In this document: in pieces, positions 37,476 to 46,175 of the stretch | Layout: each line of letters starts with the position of its first letter | Position numbering within the stretch: position 1 is the first letter of the stretch | Assembly: GCF_003815535.1 (NCBI RefSeq) | Contig: NZ_RPFZ01000001.1 | Location: 806,001 to 870,000 of the forward strand | Length of the DNA: 64,000 bases | From: Aurantiacibacter spongiae | GTDB taxonomy: Bacteria > Pseudomonadota > Alphaproteobacteria > Sphingomonadales > Sphingomonadaceae | Direction of reading: 5' to 3' | Translations under genes and position numbers: made by a program | The notes under the pieces: model-generated | What the model saw: the letters and a program-made list of their open reading frames with translations, nothing else | What the model was told of the DNA's origin: nothing | Databases searched by the model: none

Positions 37476-38687
37476 ATGAGAGAGCTTTCCCAGACAGAGC
37501 GCGAGCTAATCGCCGACATTGATCAGCAGCGCATGCTCGCGCGTACGCAGGAATGGGCCGCCATCAATTCGGGAACAGGCAATCTCGATGGACTCGCCCG
37601 GATGGCAGACAAGCTTTCCGACGCGTTCTCGGGCCTGCCGGGCGAGGTAACGCTGTACGAGCCAGCCCGCGTCACCGCCGTGGAGGAGGACGGTTCGCAT
37701 CGGGACAAGCCGCATGGCAGGCATCTGGTATGCCAGGTCCGACCGGCAGCCGAGCGCCGCTTTCTTCTCACCGGGCACATGGATACCGTGTATCCTGCCG
37801 ATCATCCCTTCCAGTCGCTCGAATGGATCGACGACGAGACGCTGAACGGGCCGGGAACGGCCGACATGAAGGCCGGGATCGCCGTTATCCTGGAAGCGCT
37901 GACCGCGTTCGAGACGAGCGAAGCGGCGGCCGGTGTCGGGTACGACGTGATGATCAATTCCGACGAGGAGACGGGGTCGCTGTCCTCGGCGGCGCTCATC
38001 GCCGAACTGGCGCACGGCAAGGCGGCGGCGCTGACCTACGAGCCAACGGCCCTGCCCGACGGAACCCTCGCCCACGCGCGCGGGGGAAGCGGCAACTATA
38101 CGCTGACCTTCACCGGTCGGTCCGCCCACGCCGGGCGCAATCCCGAGGACGGACGCAACGCGCTGGTCGCGGCAGCCGACTGCGCGGTGCGGCTGAAGGA
38201 ATTGCAGCATTCCGACCTGCCGGTAAACCCCGCAAGGATCGAAGGCGGGGCGGCCAACAACGTCGTCCCCGACCACGCGATCCTCCGCTTCAACATTCGC
38301 CCCAGGACGGCCGCTGCGGGCGAGGAATTCGCCAGCGCGCTCAGCGCTTTGCTGCGCATGCTCGAATCCGCGCACGACGTTGCCATCGCACAGCACGGCG
38401 GCATCTCGCGCCCGCCCAAACCCGTCGATCCGAAAGCGCAGCAATTGTTCGACCTGGTGCGCGATACCGGCGCCGCGCTGGGCCAGCAGATCGGCTGGCA
38501 GGCGACCGGCGGGGTCTGCGATGGCAACAACATCGCCGCCACGGGCGTCCCCGTCGTCGATACGATGGGCGTGCGCGGGGGCAAGATCCATTCCCCCGAC
38601 GAGTTCATGATCGTTCCATCGCTGACCGAACGCGCGCGGTTGAGCGCGATCGTGCTGCACCGGCTGGCGAGCGGGTCGCTGGCATGA
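37476..38687 (+). CDS. M20-family metallohydrolase in the ast operon
   Basis: 403 residues. Zinc-site motifs of M20 carboxypeptidases/deacylases: LLTGHMDTVYP (His, Asp), NGPGTADMKAGIAVIL (Asp), INSDEETGSLSS (Glu-Glu), a dimerisation-type insertion from about 195, and the final IHSPDEFM (His). No signal peptide. Its stop overlaps astA (ATGA). In the arginine succinyl pathway the last step releases succinate from succinylglutamate and is done by AstE, an M14 enzyme; a hydrolase of a different clan in that position could substitute for it. The start at 37476 is the first ATG; an upstream GTG would add 17 residues. Confidence 0.88.
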   Translation: MRELSQTERELIADIDQQRMLARTQEWAAINSGTGNLDGLARMADKLSDAFSGLPGEVTLYEPARVTAVEEDGSHRDKPHGRHLVCQVRPAAERRFLLTGHMDTVYPADHPFQSLEWIDDETLNGPGTADMKAGIAVILEALTAFETSEAAAGVGYDVMINSDEETGSLSSAALIAELAHGKAAALTYEPTALPDGTLAHARGGSGNYTLTFTGRSAHAGRNPEDGRNALVAAADCAVRLKELQHSDLPVNPARIEGGAANNVVPDHAILRFNIRPRTAAAGEEFASALSALLRMLESAHDVAIAQHGGISRPPKPVDPKAQQLFDLVRDTGAALGQQIGWQATGGVCDGNNIAATGVPVVDTMGVRGGKIHSPDEFMIVPSLTERARLSAIVLHRLASGSLA

Positions 38688-39697
38688 GCTTCGTTATCCG
38701 CGCCGCCGATACAGGCGACCTGCAAGCCCTGTACGAGATGGCCAAGCTGACCGGCGGGGGTTTCACCAACCTCCCGCCCGACCGCAATTCGCTCACGGGC
38801 AAGCTGGAAGCCTCGGAAGCCGCTTTCGCGCGCGAGGGTGAGGAGATCGTCGCGGAAACGTTCGTCCTGGTTCTCCAAAATACCGAAACGCGCGACGTTC
38901 GCGGAACGTGCCAGGTCTTCACCGCCGTGGGTCATGACTGGCCGTTCTATTCCTATCGCATAACCCGCCTGACCCAGCATTCGCGCGAGCTGGAACGCAC
39001 CATGAGCGCGGAGTTGCTCAGCCTCGTCAACGATCTCGGCGGATCGAGCGAGGTGGGCGGCCTGTTCCTCCATCCCGGCGAGCGCGCCGGCGGGCTGGGC
39101 CTGTTGCTGGCGCGCAGCCGCTATCTGTTCATCGCCGCGCATCGTCATCGCTTCGGCGACCGCATCCTGGCCGAACTTCGCGGTATCATAGACGAGCGCG
39201 GCGGGTCGCCGTTCTGGGATGCGATCGGCGGCAAGTTCTTCGGTATGAGTTTCCAGGAAGCGGACGAGTTCAACGCCAGCAACGGCAACCAGTTCATCGC
39301 CGACTTGATGCCCAAGCACCCCGTCTACATCGCCATGCTGGACGACGAAGCCCGAAAGGTCATCGGCCTGCCCCACCCGTCGGGACGGGCGGCGATGCGG
39401 ATGCTCGAGCACGAGGGGTTTTCCTACGAGGGCTATGTCGACATCTTCGATGGTGGCCCGACGATGGTGGCGCGCACCGACGCGGTGAGATCAATCGCCG
39501 GCGCGCATTGCGGCGAAACAGTCGACTGCGGGCTGGCCAAGGGAGAGAAGGCGTTGATCGCCGCGGGCGAGATGGCGGATTTCCGGTGCTGCTACGGCGC
39601 GCGCGAACTGCGCGGCGAGGGCGTGGCGATCGACGCGCAGACGGCGGAATTGCTGCGGATCGGCGAGGGCGAAACGGTGTGGAGCATACCGCGTTGA
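38684..39697 (+). CDS. astA: Arginine N-succinyltransferase
   Basis: First step of the ammonia-producing arginine succinyltransferase (AST) pathway. 337 residues. FVIRAADTGDLQALYEMAKL, GGGFTNLPPDR, SSEVGGLFLHPGERAGGLG, FFGMSFQEADEF and FGRI-like spacing match AstA. The ATG overlaps the stop of the M20 gene by four bases. astB follows after 96 bases. Confidence 0.97.
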   Translation: MSFVIRAADTGDLQALYEMAKLTGGGFTNLPPDRNSLTGKLEASEAAFAREGEEIVAETFVLVLQNTETRDVRGTCQVFTAVGHDWPFYSYRITRLTQHSRELERTMSAELLSLVNDLGGSSEVGGLFLHPGERAGGLGLLLARSRYLFIAAHRHRFGDRILAELRGIIDERGGSPFWDAIGGKFFGMSFQEADEFNASNGNQFIADLMPKHPVYIAMLDDEARKVIGLPHPSGRAAMRMLEHEGFSYEGYVDIFDGGPTMVARTDAVRSIAGAHCGETVDCGLAKGEKALIAAGEMADFRCCYGARELRGEGVAIDAQTAELLRIGEGETVWSIPR

Positions 39698-39793
39698 AGC
39701 CTTTCCTATCCGCTGCGGACCGCTTGTGCCGCGCGTCTTCGCGATGCGCCGGCGAACGGATCTGACCCCTGTTCGCAATCCCCGGGAGAACGC

Positions 39794-41044
39794 GTGACAC
39801 TCACCGAAATCAATTTCGACGGTATCGTCGGCCCCAGCCACAATTACGCCGGGCTGAGCCTCGGCAATCTGGCTGCGACGAAGAATGCCGGCGAGCGATC
39901 CTTTCCCCGTGCCGCCGCCCTGCAGGGCATCGCCAAGATGCGTGCCAATATGGCGATGGGCATGGCGCAGGGCTTCCTGCTGCCGCTTCCCCGCCCCGAC
40001 GCCGCGTGGCTTGAACAGCTGGCGGTGGACGCATCCACCGATCCGGCGCTGCTCGCCGGCGCGTGGTCAGCCTCTTCCATGTGGACAGCCAATGCGGCGA
40101 CGGTCAGCCCCGCCCCGGATACCACCGACGGGCGCTGCCATCTGACCGTGGCGAACCTTGTTACCATGCCGCATCGGACCCACGAATGGCCCGACACGCT
40201 GGCGCAACTGCGCGTGGCCTTCGCCGACGAGGCGCATTTCGCCGTACACGGACCGGTTCCACCGTGTTTCGGAGACGAGGGAGCGGCCAACCACATGCGT
40301 TTCGCGACCTCTCACGCGGAGCCGGGAGCGGAAGTGTTCGTCTACGGTCGGCCCGGAGGTCGATTTCCCGCCCGCCAGCACATCGAGGCCAGCCGCATCG
40401 TCGCCCGGTCGCACGGGCTCGATCCGGACCGCGCGCTCTTCATCGAGCAGAACCCGGAAGCGATCGCCGCTGGCGCCTTCCACAACGATGTCGTCGCCGT
40501 GGCGAACGAGCGGGTGCTGTTCGCGCACGAACAGGCGTTCGCCGATCCCGATCCGGCCTACGACGCCATGCGGACCGCCTGCCCGGGCTTGCAGATCGTT
40601 GAAGTGCCGGCCGACCGGATTGGCCTGGAGGACGCGATCTCCTCCTACCTGTTCAACGCTCAATTGCTGACCCCGCCTTCGGGCGAACAGACGCTCGTGG
40701 TGCCCTCCGAATGCCAGGCGAACGCAGCGGTCTGGGCCTGGTTGCAGGACATGCTGAAGGGCAACGGTCCGATCCGGCACGTGAAGGTCGTCGACGTGCG
40801 GCAGTCCATGGCCAATGGCGGCGGCCCCGCGTGCCTGAGGCTGCGCGTCGTGGCGGACCCTGCGACCGTCGATCAGCGCTTCATGCTCGACGAGGCAAAG
40901 GCCAGCGCCATCGAAGCCGTCATTGCCGAATGCTGGCCCGACCATATCGACCCCACGCAGATCGGGTCGCAGGAGCTTGCCGGAACCGTGCAGGAGGCGC
41001 GGCGCCGGCTGTTGGGTGCGCTGGACCTTTCCGAACTCGTCTGA
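39794..41044 (+). CDS. astB: N-succinylarginine dihydrolase
   Basis: Removes two ammonia and CO2 from succinylarginine to give succinylornithine. 416 residues, GTG start. FDGIVGPSHNYAGLSLGN opens the protein; VVPSECQANAAVW and VDVRQSMANGGGPACLRLRV carry the conserved Cys/His region of the pentein fold. astC and astD are not in the window. Confidence 0.97.
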   Translation: MTLTEINFDGIVGPSHNYAGLSLGNLAATKNAGERSFPRAAALQGIAKMRANMAMGMAQGFLLPLPRPDAAWLEQLAVDASTDPALLAGAWSASSMWTANAATVSPAPDTTDGRCHLTVANLVTMPHRTHEWPDTLAQLRVAFADEAHFAVHGPVPPCFGDEGAANHMRFATSHAEPGAEVFVYGRPGGRFPARQHIEASRIVARSHGLDPDRALFIEQNPEAIAAGAFHNDVVAVANERVLFAHEQAFADPDPAYDAMRTACPGLQIVEVPADRIGLEDAISSYLFNAQLLTPPSGEQTLVVPSECQANAAVWAWLQDMLKGNGPIRHVKVVDVRQSMANGGGPACLRLRVVADPATVDQRFMLDEAKASAIEAVIAECWPDHIDPTQIGSQELAGTVQEARRRLLGALDLSELV

Positions 41045-41061
41045 GTTCGGGACGCAACCGT

Positions 41062-41090
41062 CGGGTGGCTTTACACCCGCCCCGTTCTTA
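41062..41090 (+). terminator. Possible terminator after astB
   Basis: CGGGTG (41062-41067) pairs with CACCCG (41074-41079) around a six-base loop, followed by CCCCGTTCTTAA. The T tract is weak, so confidence is moderate. Confidence 0.4.
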
Positions 41091-41160
41091 ACCACGCTCC
41101 TTCCCGGAACGCCGCGGCTGGCACGGCATTTGCTATGCAGCGGGTTAAGAAAGGGTCCGG

Positions 41161-41412
41161 ATGTTTCGCAAGGTCGCACGGTTGTTCGTCATCAAGACAC
41201 GGTGGGAAGCCTTCCTCATTATATACGCGCTCGCGCTGGGCGCGACGGCGCGCGGCACGGCCTACCTGCACGAATACCCCGGATGGGGCGGCTGGGCCCT
41301 GTTCCTTGCCTGCACCGGAGCGGTCTTCATGGCCGGCGCGAAGATACTCGACTGTCTGAAGTTCGAACAGGCGGAGAAGGTCGCGGCGCGCACGCGCGGC
41401 GATACCGACTGA
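41161..41412 (+). CDS. Small inner-membrane protein of unknown function
   Basis: 83 residues: basic N-terminus (MFRKVARLFVIKTRWE), two hydrophobic helices (about 17-32 and 42-60, separated by AYLHEYPGWGGW), and a charged tail. No known motif. It stands alone between astB and ssrA. Confidence 0.65.
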   Translation: MFRKVARLFVIKTRWEAFLIIYALALGATARGTAYLHEYPGWGGWALFLACTGAVFMAGAKILDCLKFEQAEKVAARTRGDTD

Positions 41413-41460
41413 GCCCGACCGGACCCTTGCCGCCCTTTTCCGGGCCGTGATGGAATGAGT

Positions 41461-41800
41461 GGGGGATTCTGTTGCTAGGCTCCCCCGGGCCCCCGGTATC
41501 CGCTTCTGTTGCCCGGTGGGTCCAACCGCGCTTTAGCTTTGTAATTCAGTCCGTTAGGACGTAAAATTACGCAGCGATGGCGAGTGCTTCGTTATCGTTG
41601 GCACTTGTGTGTTTTGAGCTTTTTACGGGGTTTCTCAACCCGGGCGAAAACAGTGCCTTTCAACACACGTCGATCCTGGTTCGGCCCCGTCAGAACTGGC
41701 GGGGAATTGCCTGTTCTGGTGGAGCCGCCGGGTACTGCCCCCGGGTCCGCTGTGCCTATTGCACACCGCAATTTATCGCCATAGCCGACCGAAGCCGGCA
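41461..41800 (-). ncRNA. ssrA: Two-piece (circularly permuted) tmRNA, alphaproteobacterial type
   Basis: Rescues stalled ribosomes and adds a proteolysis tag. Transcribed leftward, the acceptor piece comes first and ends CGGCTCC-ACCA at 41717; after an excised segment the coding piece starts GGGGCCG at 41688. These seven bases pair fully with CGGCTCC, and the third pair is G-U, the alanine identity element. Next come AGGATCGACG, a pseudoknot stem GGCAC/GTGCC, and the tag frame at 41602-41567, reading ANDNEALAIAA then TAA. The end is a GGGGGA/TCCCCC hairpin (41461-41486). The processed ends are estimates. A promoter lies inside the end of mscL. Bases 41413-41460 hold nothing recognisable. Confidence 0.93.
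41567..41602 (-). other. ssrA: tmRNA tag reading frame
   Basis: Twelve codons including the stop: ANDNEALAIAA, preceded in translation by the alanine carried by tmRNA itself. The Ala-Ala end fits recognition by ClpXP. Confidence 0.9.
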
Positions 41801-41805
41801 AGTCC

Positions 41806-41833
41806 GATATAGCGCGTTTACGCCGAATGTGAA
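41806..41833 (-). promoter_or_regulatory. Promoter of ssrA within the 3' end of mscL
   Basis: On the minus strand TTCACA (41833-41828) and TATATC (41811-41806) are separated by 16 bases, which places transcription start near 41799, just before the acceptor piece. The minus-35 part lies in the last codons of mscL. Confidence 0.55.
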
Positions 41834-42306
41834 GGGGCCGGATCGGCCGGAGAGCTCTTCAGTTCTGCCAGAATCTCCTTCAGCACGTCGAGCTGGGGAT
41901 CGGTCGGCACTTCGTCGGACTTGGAAGAATCCTCTGTTTCCCTCTGCTTTTCCTGCATCTCGTCGAGCACGCGATTGACCAGCCTGATCAGCATGAACAG
42001 AGCTATCGCAATGATGAGGAAGTCCACCGTCTGCGTTATGAAATCGCCGTATCCGATCATCGGTACGCCTGCTTCCTTGAGTTGCGCGTAATTCTGCACG
42101 CTGCCTGCGTAATCATCGGGGATCGGCCCCAGTCGAATGAAATAGTTGGAGAAATCCACGTCGCCGAAAATCCAGCCGATAATCGGCATGATGATGCTTT
42201 CGTTGAGCGACGTCACGATCTTGCCGAAGGCCGCGCCGATGATGACTCCCACCGCCAGATCGAGCACGTTTCCGCGGGCGATGAATTTCTTGAACTCGTT
42301 GAACAT
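41818..42306 (-). CDS. mscL: Large-conductance mechanosensitive channel
   Basis: Opens under membrane tension to release solutes on osmotic downshock. 162 residues. MFNEFKKFIARGNVLDLAVG and VIIGAAFGKIVTSLNESIIM are the conserved first helix, and DFLIIAIALFMLIRLVNRV is the second. The C-terminal tail of about 50 residues is charged and slightly longer than usual. The ATG at 42306 is the family start; a longer frame adds 13 basic residues. It is divergent from lemA. Confidence 0.96.
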   Translation of the reverse strand: MFNEFKKFIARGNVLDLAVGVIIGAAFGKIVTSLNESIIMPIIGWIFGDVDFSNYFIRLGPIPDDYAGSVQNYAQLKEAGVPMIGYGDFITQTVDFLIIAIALFMLIRLVNRVLDEMQEKQRETEDSSKSDEVPTDPQLDVLKEILAELKSSPADPAPSHSA

Positions 42307-42439
42307 TGCTCTGGCCTTTCGGTAGATTCGGACCGTCCGTGCCATCCTCGAGCGCTTACGCCTAGTCCCTGCCTTCGCTTGTTTGCGGCGAACACCGTGC
42401 TATAGGTCTAATACACGATAGACCCGGAGTTATACTGCG

Positions 42440-43114
42440 ATGTTCAAGCCTATCTTCCGCATGGCCGCTCTTGTCCTCGGTTCCCTGGTTCTGGCTTCGT
42501 GCGGCATCAATTCGGTGCCGCAGAAGGAAGAAGCGGCGAAGGCGCAGTGGGGCAATGTCGAAAGCGCGTTGCAGCGGCGTTCGGATCTCATTCCAAATCT
42601 CGTCTCGGTGGTACAGGCCGCCGCGATATCAGAGCGCGACATTCTCACCGAAGTCACTGACGCCCGCGCGCGCGCGACTTCGATCAACATCACGACGGAC
42701 GATCTTTCCAACCCGGAGGAATTCCAGCGTTTCCAGAACGCGCAGAACCAGCTTACGCAAGCCCTGGGCCAGCTCCGCACGGTGGTGGAAAACTATCCCC
42801 AGCTCGCCAGCCAACCGCGTTTCGCGGACCTGATGGTGGCCATCGACGAGGCTAACAATCTCATCAATACGGAGCGGGTGCGCTACAACGAGGCGGCGCG
42901 CGACTACAATACCGAAATCCGTACCTTTCCTTCCACGATTGGCGCGAACGTGATTCACGGGGCAGAGCCGCTGGAATATTTCGAGGCGGACGAAGCGGCG
43001 CAGGGCAATCCGCAGGTCGACATGAGCGGAATCACCGGCGATCGCAGTGGCGCTACGGGCGCGGCCAGCAACGACAACGAATCCGCGCGGGAGCCGGCCG
43101 CGGCGGCCAATTGA
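42440..43114 (+). CDS. lemA: LemA-family lipoprotein
   Basis: 224 residues. Lipobox LVLASC (Cys21), then the LemA helical bundle: QWGNVESALQRRSDLIPNLV, NAQNQLTQALGQL and RVRYNEAARDYNTEIRTFPS. The tail is Ala/Asn/Asp-rich. LemA proteins commonly stand before TPM-domain genes, as here. The precise function is unknown. Confidence 0.93.
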   Translation: MFKPIFRMAALVLGSLVLASCGINSVPQKEEAAKAQWGNVESALQRRSDLIPNLVSVVQAAAISERDILTEVTDARARATSINITTDDLSNPEEFQRFQNAQNQLTQALGQLRTVVENYPQLASQPRFADLMVAIDEANNLINTERVRYNEAARDYNTEIRTFPSTIGANVIHGAEPLEYFEADEAAQGNPQVDMSGITGDRSGATGAASNDNESAREPAAAAN

Positions 43115-43115
43115 G

Positions 43116-43973
43116 GTGATACGCCTGCTCGCAGTCCTGCTAGTCGTATGGCTCTCCGCTGCAAATGCCACGGGCGCAAACGCACAGACGTACGACTTTC
43201 CCCCCAGACCGGATGGGCCGGTCTATGACGGGGCGGACATGCTTTCGGCGGCCACCGAGGTACGTCTCGATCAGCGATTGCGGGAATACAACCGGGAGAC
43301 GGGCAATGCGATCATCGTCGCCACCGTGCCGGATCTGGGTGGCAGCACGATCGAGCCCTATGCGACGAACCTGTTCGAAACATGGGGCATCGGCGGAGAG
43401 CAGCGCGACACCGGTCTGCTGCTGCTGATCGCGCGAGACGAGCGCAAGATGCGGATCGAGGTCGGCTACGGTCTGCACCCCTATTTCGGCGGCATCATGG
43501 CCGGCCGCGTCATCAACGATGTCATCACGCCCCGTTTCAAGGCTGGCGATTTCGATGCGGGCGTGACGCAGGGGGTGGACGCCATACTGAGCCATCTTGC
43601 GAACAGTCCGGAGGACGCTGTCGCTATCGAAGAGGCGGCACAGGCCGCCGAACAGAACCGGCGCAGCAGCGATGGCGGCTTTCCCATCGGCACGCTGATC
43701 TGGCTGGGCTTCCTGTTCTTCTTCTTCATTCTGCCGATGCTGTCCGGCAGGGGGCGGCGGCGACGCTATCGCCGTTCGGGCGTTGGCGGGGTCGTGGGCG
43801 ACATCATGCTCTGGGAAGCGGGCAAGGCAATCGCGCGCGGTGCATCGGGTCGTGGCGGCTGGGGCGGAGGCTTCGGCGGTGGCGGGGGCTTCGGCGGCGG
43901 GGGCGGAGGCGGCGGCTTCGGCGGTTTCGGAGGCGGCATGTCCGGCGGCGGCGGCGCGTCGGGGGGGTGGTGA
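43116..43973 (+). CDS. TPM-domain exported protein with Gly-rich tail (YgcG-type)
   Basis: 285 residues, GTG start one base after the lemA stop. Signal peptide (about 1-24, VLLVVWLSAANATGANAQ), TPM domain (about 30-165: GPVYDGADMLSAATEVRLDQ, LFETWGIGGEQRDTGLLLLI, EVGYGLHPYFGGIMAGRVIN), a membrane helix near residues 190-210 (IWLGFLFFFFILPML), then a Gly/Phe-rich low-complexity tail. The tail is encoded by repeats of GGC/GGG codons. Confidence 0.9.
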   Translation: MIRLLAVLLVVWLSAANATGANAQTYDFPPRPDGPVYDGADMLSAATEVRLDQRLREYNRETGNAIIVATVPDLGGSTIEPYATNLFETWGIGGEQRDTGLLLLIARDERKMRIEVGYGLHPYFGGIMAGRVINDVITPRFKAGDFDAGVTQGVDAILSHLANSPEDAVAIEEAAQAAEQNRRSSDGGFPIGTLIWLGFLFFFFILPMLSGRGRRRRYRRSGVGGVVGDIMLWEAGKAIARGASGRGGWGGGFGGGGGFGGGGGGGGFGGFGGGMSGGGGASGGW

Positions 43974-43975
43974 GC

Positions 43976-44650
43976 ATGGCGATGCTCGACGAACGCCAGC
44001 ACACCATCGTATCCGACGCGGTGAAGCAGGCCGAACTGACGACGAGCGGAGAGATCGTGCCGGTGATCACGGCCGCTTCGGATGGATATTCCGACATCGC
44101 CCTTACCTGGGCGGCAGCCATCACATTTACGGTCATGAGTGCGTTTGCAGCCTTTCCGCAACCCTTCCTCGATTTCTGGGACAGCCATTTCGCCGGGTGG
44201 GGGCACGACTGGTCGACCGGCGAAACAGCCAGCATGACCATCGCGCTGGGTCTCGTCGCCTTTACCGCAAGCTGGCTGCTCCTGCTGGTGCCCGCGATCC
44301 GGTTTGCGGCCATTCCGGGTCCGGCCAAGTCGCAGCGGGTCCGAGACCACGCCGTGCGCCACTTCAAGGTCGGGGCGGAACGCCGCACGCACGGCCGCAC
44401 GGGCGTGCTCCTCTATCTCTCGATGCGCGAACACCGGGCGGAGATCGTCGCTGACGAACCCATCGCTCAGATAGTACCGCCCGAGGTCTGGGGGGAAGCA
44501 ATGGCCGATATGCTTCTCGAAATTCGCGAAGGCCGCACGGCCGAAGGCATCGCCGCCGGGGTACGCGACGTCGGGCAGATCCTGTCGCAGCATTTCCCCC
44601 GCGCCGAGGATGATGAAAACGAATTGCCCGATCGCTTGATCGAGTTGTGA
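43976..44650 (+). CDS. Membrane TPM-domain protein
   Basis: 224 residues. N-terminal TPM-related segment (MLDERQHTIVSDAVKQAELT, TSGEIVPVITAASDGYSD), two membrane helices (about 42-60 and 85-108), and a cytosolic C-terminal region with VGAERRTHGRTGVLLYLSMR. A GTG at 43970 overlapping the previous stop (GTGA) is an equally possible start. Third gene of the lemA unit. Function unknown. Confidence 0.85.
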   Translation: MAMLDERQHTIVSDAVKQAELTTSGEIVPVITAASDGYSDIALTWAAAITFTVMSAFAAFPQPFLDFWDSHFAGWGHDWSTGETASMTIALGLVAFTASWLLLLVPAIRFAAIPGPAKSQRVRDHAVRHFKVGAERRTHGRTGVLLYLSMREHRAEIVADEPIAQIVPPEVWGEAMADMLLEIREGRTAEGIAAGVRDVGQILSQHFPRAEDDENELPDRLIEL

Positions 44651-44670
44651 CGCTGCCCTAGCGATCCGCA

Positions 44671-45198
44671 ATGGCCGAGACCGAACAGATCGCCTGGCGG
44701 GGCGAATGGATCGTCGCCAAGACCTGCGGCAAATGGGAATATGTCAGCCGCGCCCGCAATATCCGCGCCGCCGTCATCGTTCCGATCGACGCGGACGAGA
44801 TCGTCCTCATAGAGCAGTATCGGGTACCGTTGGGCCGCCAAAGCCTCGAACTTCCGGCAGGCCTGATAGGCGACGACGACAGTGGCCCGGACGAGGATCC
44901 TCTGGCGACCGCCCGACGCGAACTCGAGGAAGAAACCGGCTACGCGGCCAGTTCCTGGCGGAATTGCGGCGAATTCGTTTCCAGTCCTGGTTTGACCAGC
45001 GAAGGGTTCACGCTTCTTCTGGCAAGCGGTCTAACACGGGTCGGCCCGGGCGGCGGCGTGGAGGGAGAAGACATTACCGTGCGCCGCGTAAAACGGGCGC
45101 ACATGGGGCAGGTGGTAGCCGAAGCGCGCCAACGCGGACTGGCCATCGACGCCAAACTGCTGATGCTGCTTGGCGGCGGCTGGCTGGATGATGTTTGA
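44671..45198 (+). CDS. Nudix hydrolase, ADP-ribose pyrophosphatase-like
   Basis: 175 residues. Nudix box EDPLATARRELEEETGY contains the E-x7-REUxEExGU core, but the preceding Gly is two residues further away than in the classical GX5E, so the box carries a small insertion. VPIDADEIVLIEQYRVPLGR and LELPAGLIGDDD fit ADP-ribose pyrophosphatases. It ends nine bases before the next gene start. Confidence 0.88.
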   Translation: MAETEQIAWRGEWIVAKTCGKWEYVSRARNIRAAVIVPIDADEIVLIEQYRVPLGRQSLELPAGLIGDDDSGPDEDPLATARRELEEETGYAASSWRNCGEFVSSPGLTSEGFTLLLASGLTRVGPGGGVEGEDITVRRVKRAHMGQVVAEARQRGLAIDAKLLMLLGGGWLDDV

Positions 45199-45206
45199 AA
45201 CGCGCG

Positions 45207-46175
45207 ATGACGGATCTGCGCGTTTTCGTTACCCGGAAATGGCCTGACGAGGTCGAGGCGGCTCTCACCTCGCGCTTCGACACGGTCCTGAATGACGACG
45301 AAGGCAGCCTCGATCGATCCCTTATCGCACATGCAATGGCGCGATACGACGTGCTTTGCCCGACGGTGGGCGATACGATCGACGCCGATCTCATCAACGA
45401 GGCCGACCGCTGCCGGCTCATCGCCAATTACGGCGTGGGTTTCGATCACATCGATCTGGACGCGGCGAAGGCGAAGGGTATCGCCGTTACCAACACGCCC
45501 GGCGTCCTGACCGACGCGACCGCCGACCTCGCAATGACCCTGTTGCTGATGGCCGCGCGACGCACCGGCGAAGGTGAGCGGATGGTTCGATCCGGCGAAT
45601 GGAGTGGATGGCATCCGCGCCATCTGGTCGGTAGCGCGGTCAGCGGCAAGACGCTGGGTGTCGTCGGTTTCGGACGGATCGGACAAGCCTTGGCGAAGCG
45701 CGCGCAATGCGGGTTCGGCATGACGATCCTCTACCACGCACGGCACGAGGTTGGCGGGGATATTGTGCGCGATACACGCGCCCGCTTCTGTCCGGACCTT
45801 GCAGGTCTGCTGGAACAGAGTGACTTCGTCTCGATCCATGTTCCGGGCGGAGAGGGAACAAGGCACCTGATCGACTCCGACGCGCTCGCGGCAATGAAGC
45901 CGGGCAGTTTCCTTATCAACACCGCTCGCGGTTCGGTCGTGGATCACGATGCGCTGGCGGCGGGGCTGCGTTCGGGCCATCCGGCAGGGGCGGGGCTGGA
46001 TGTGTTTCCGGAAGAGCCGCTTGTGCCGCCGGCCCTGCTCGATCTCGACAACGTGGTCCTGCTGCCGCATCTGGGCAGCGCCGATGCCGAGACACGCAGG
46101 GCAATGGGCATGCGCGCGCTCAGAAACATCGAGGCGTTTGCGCGAGGGGCAGATCTGCCCGACCGCGTTGCGTGA
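45207..46175 (+). CDS. D-2-hydroxyacid dehydrogenase, glyoxylate/hydroxypyruvate reductase type
   Basis: 322 residues. NAD(P)-binding GKTLGVVGFGRIGQALAKR, substrate Arg in LINTARGSVVDHDAL, Glu in GLDVFPEEPLVPP and catalytic His in VVLLPHLGSADAETR. It belongs to the GRHPR-like group that reduces hydroxypyruvate to glycerate. The next gene, which overlaps it by four bases, is a glycerate kinase, which supports that substrate. The first ATG is at 45207; an in-frame TTG at 45195 overlaps the Nudix stop. Confidence 0.92.
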   Translation: MTDLRVFVTRKWPDEVEAALTSRFDTVLNDDEGSLDRSLIAHAMARYDVLCPTVGDTIDADLINEADRCRLIANYGVGFDHIDLDAAKAKGIAVTNTPGVLTDATADLAMTLLLMAARRTGEGERMVRSGEWSGWHPRHLVGSAVSGKTLGVVGFGRIGQALAKRAQCGFGMTILYHARHEVGGDIVRDTRARFCPDLAGLLEQSDFVSIHVPGGEGTRHLIDSDALAAMKPGSFLINTARGSVVDHDALAAGLRSGHPAGAGLDVFPEEPLVPPALLDLDNVVLLPHLGSADAETRRAMGMRALRNIEAFARGADLPDRVA

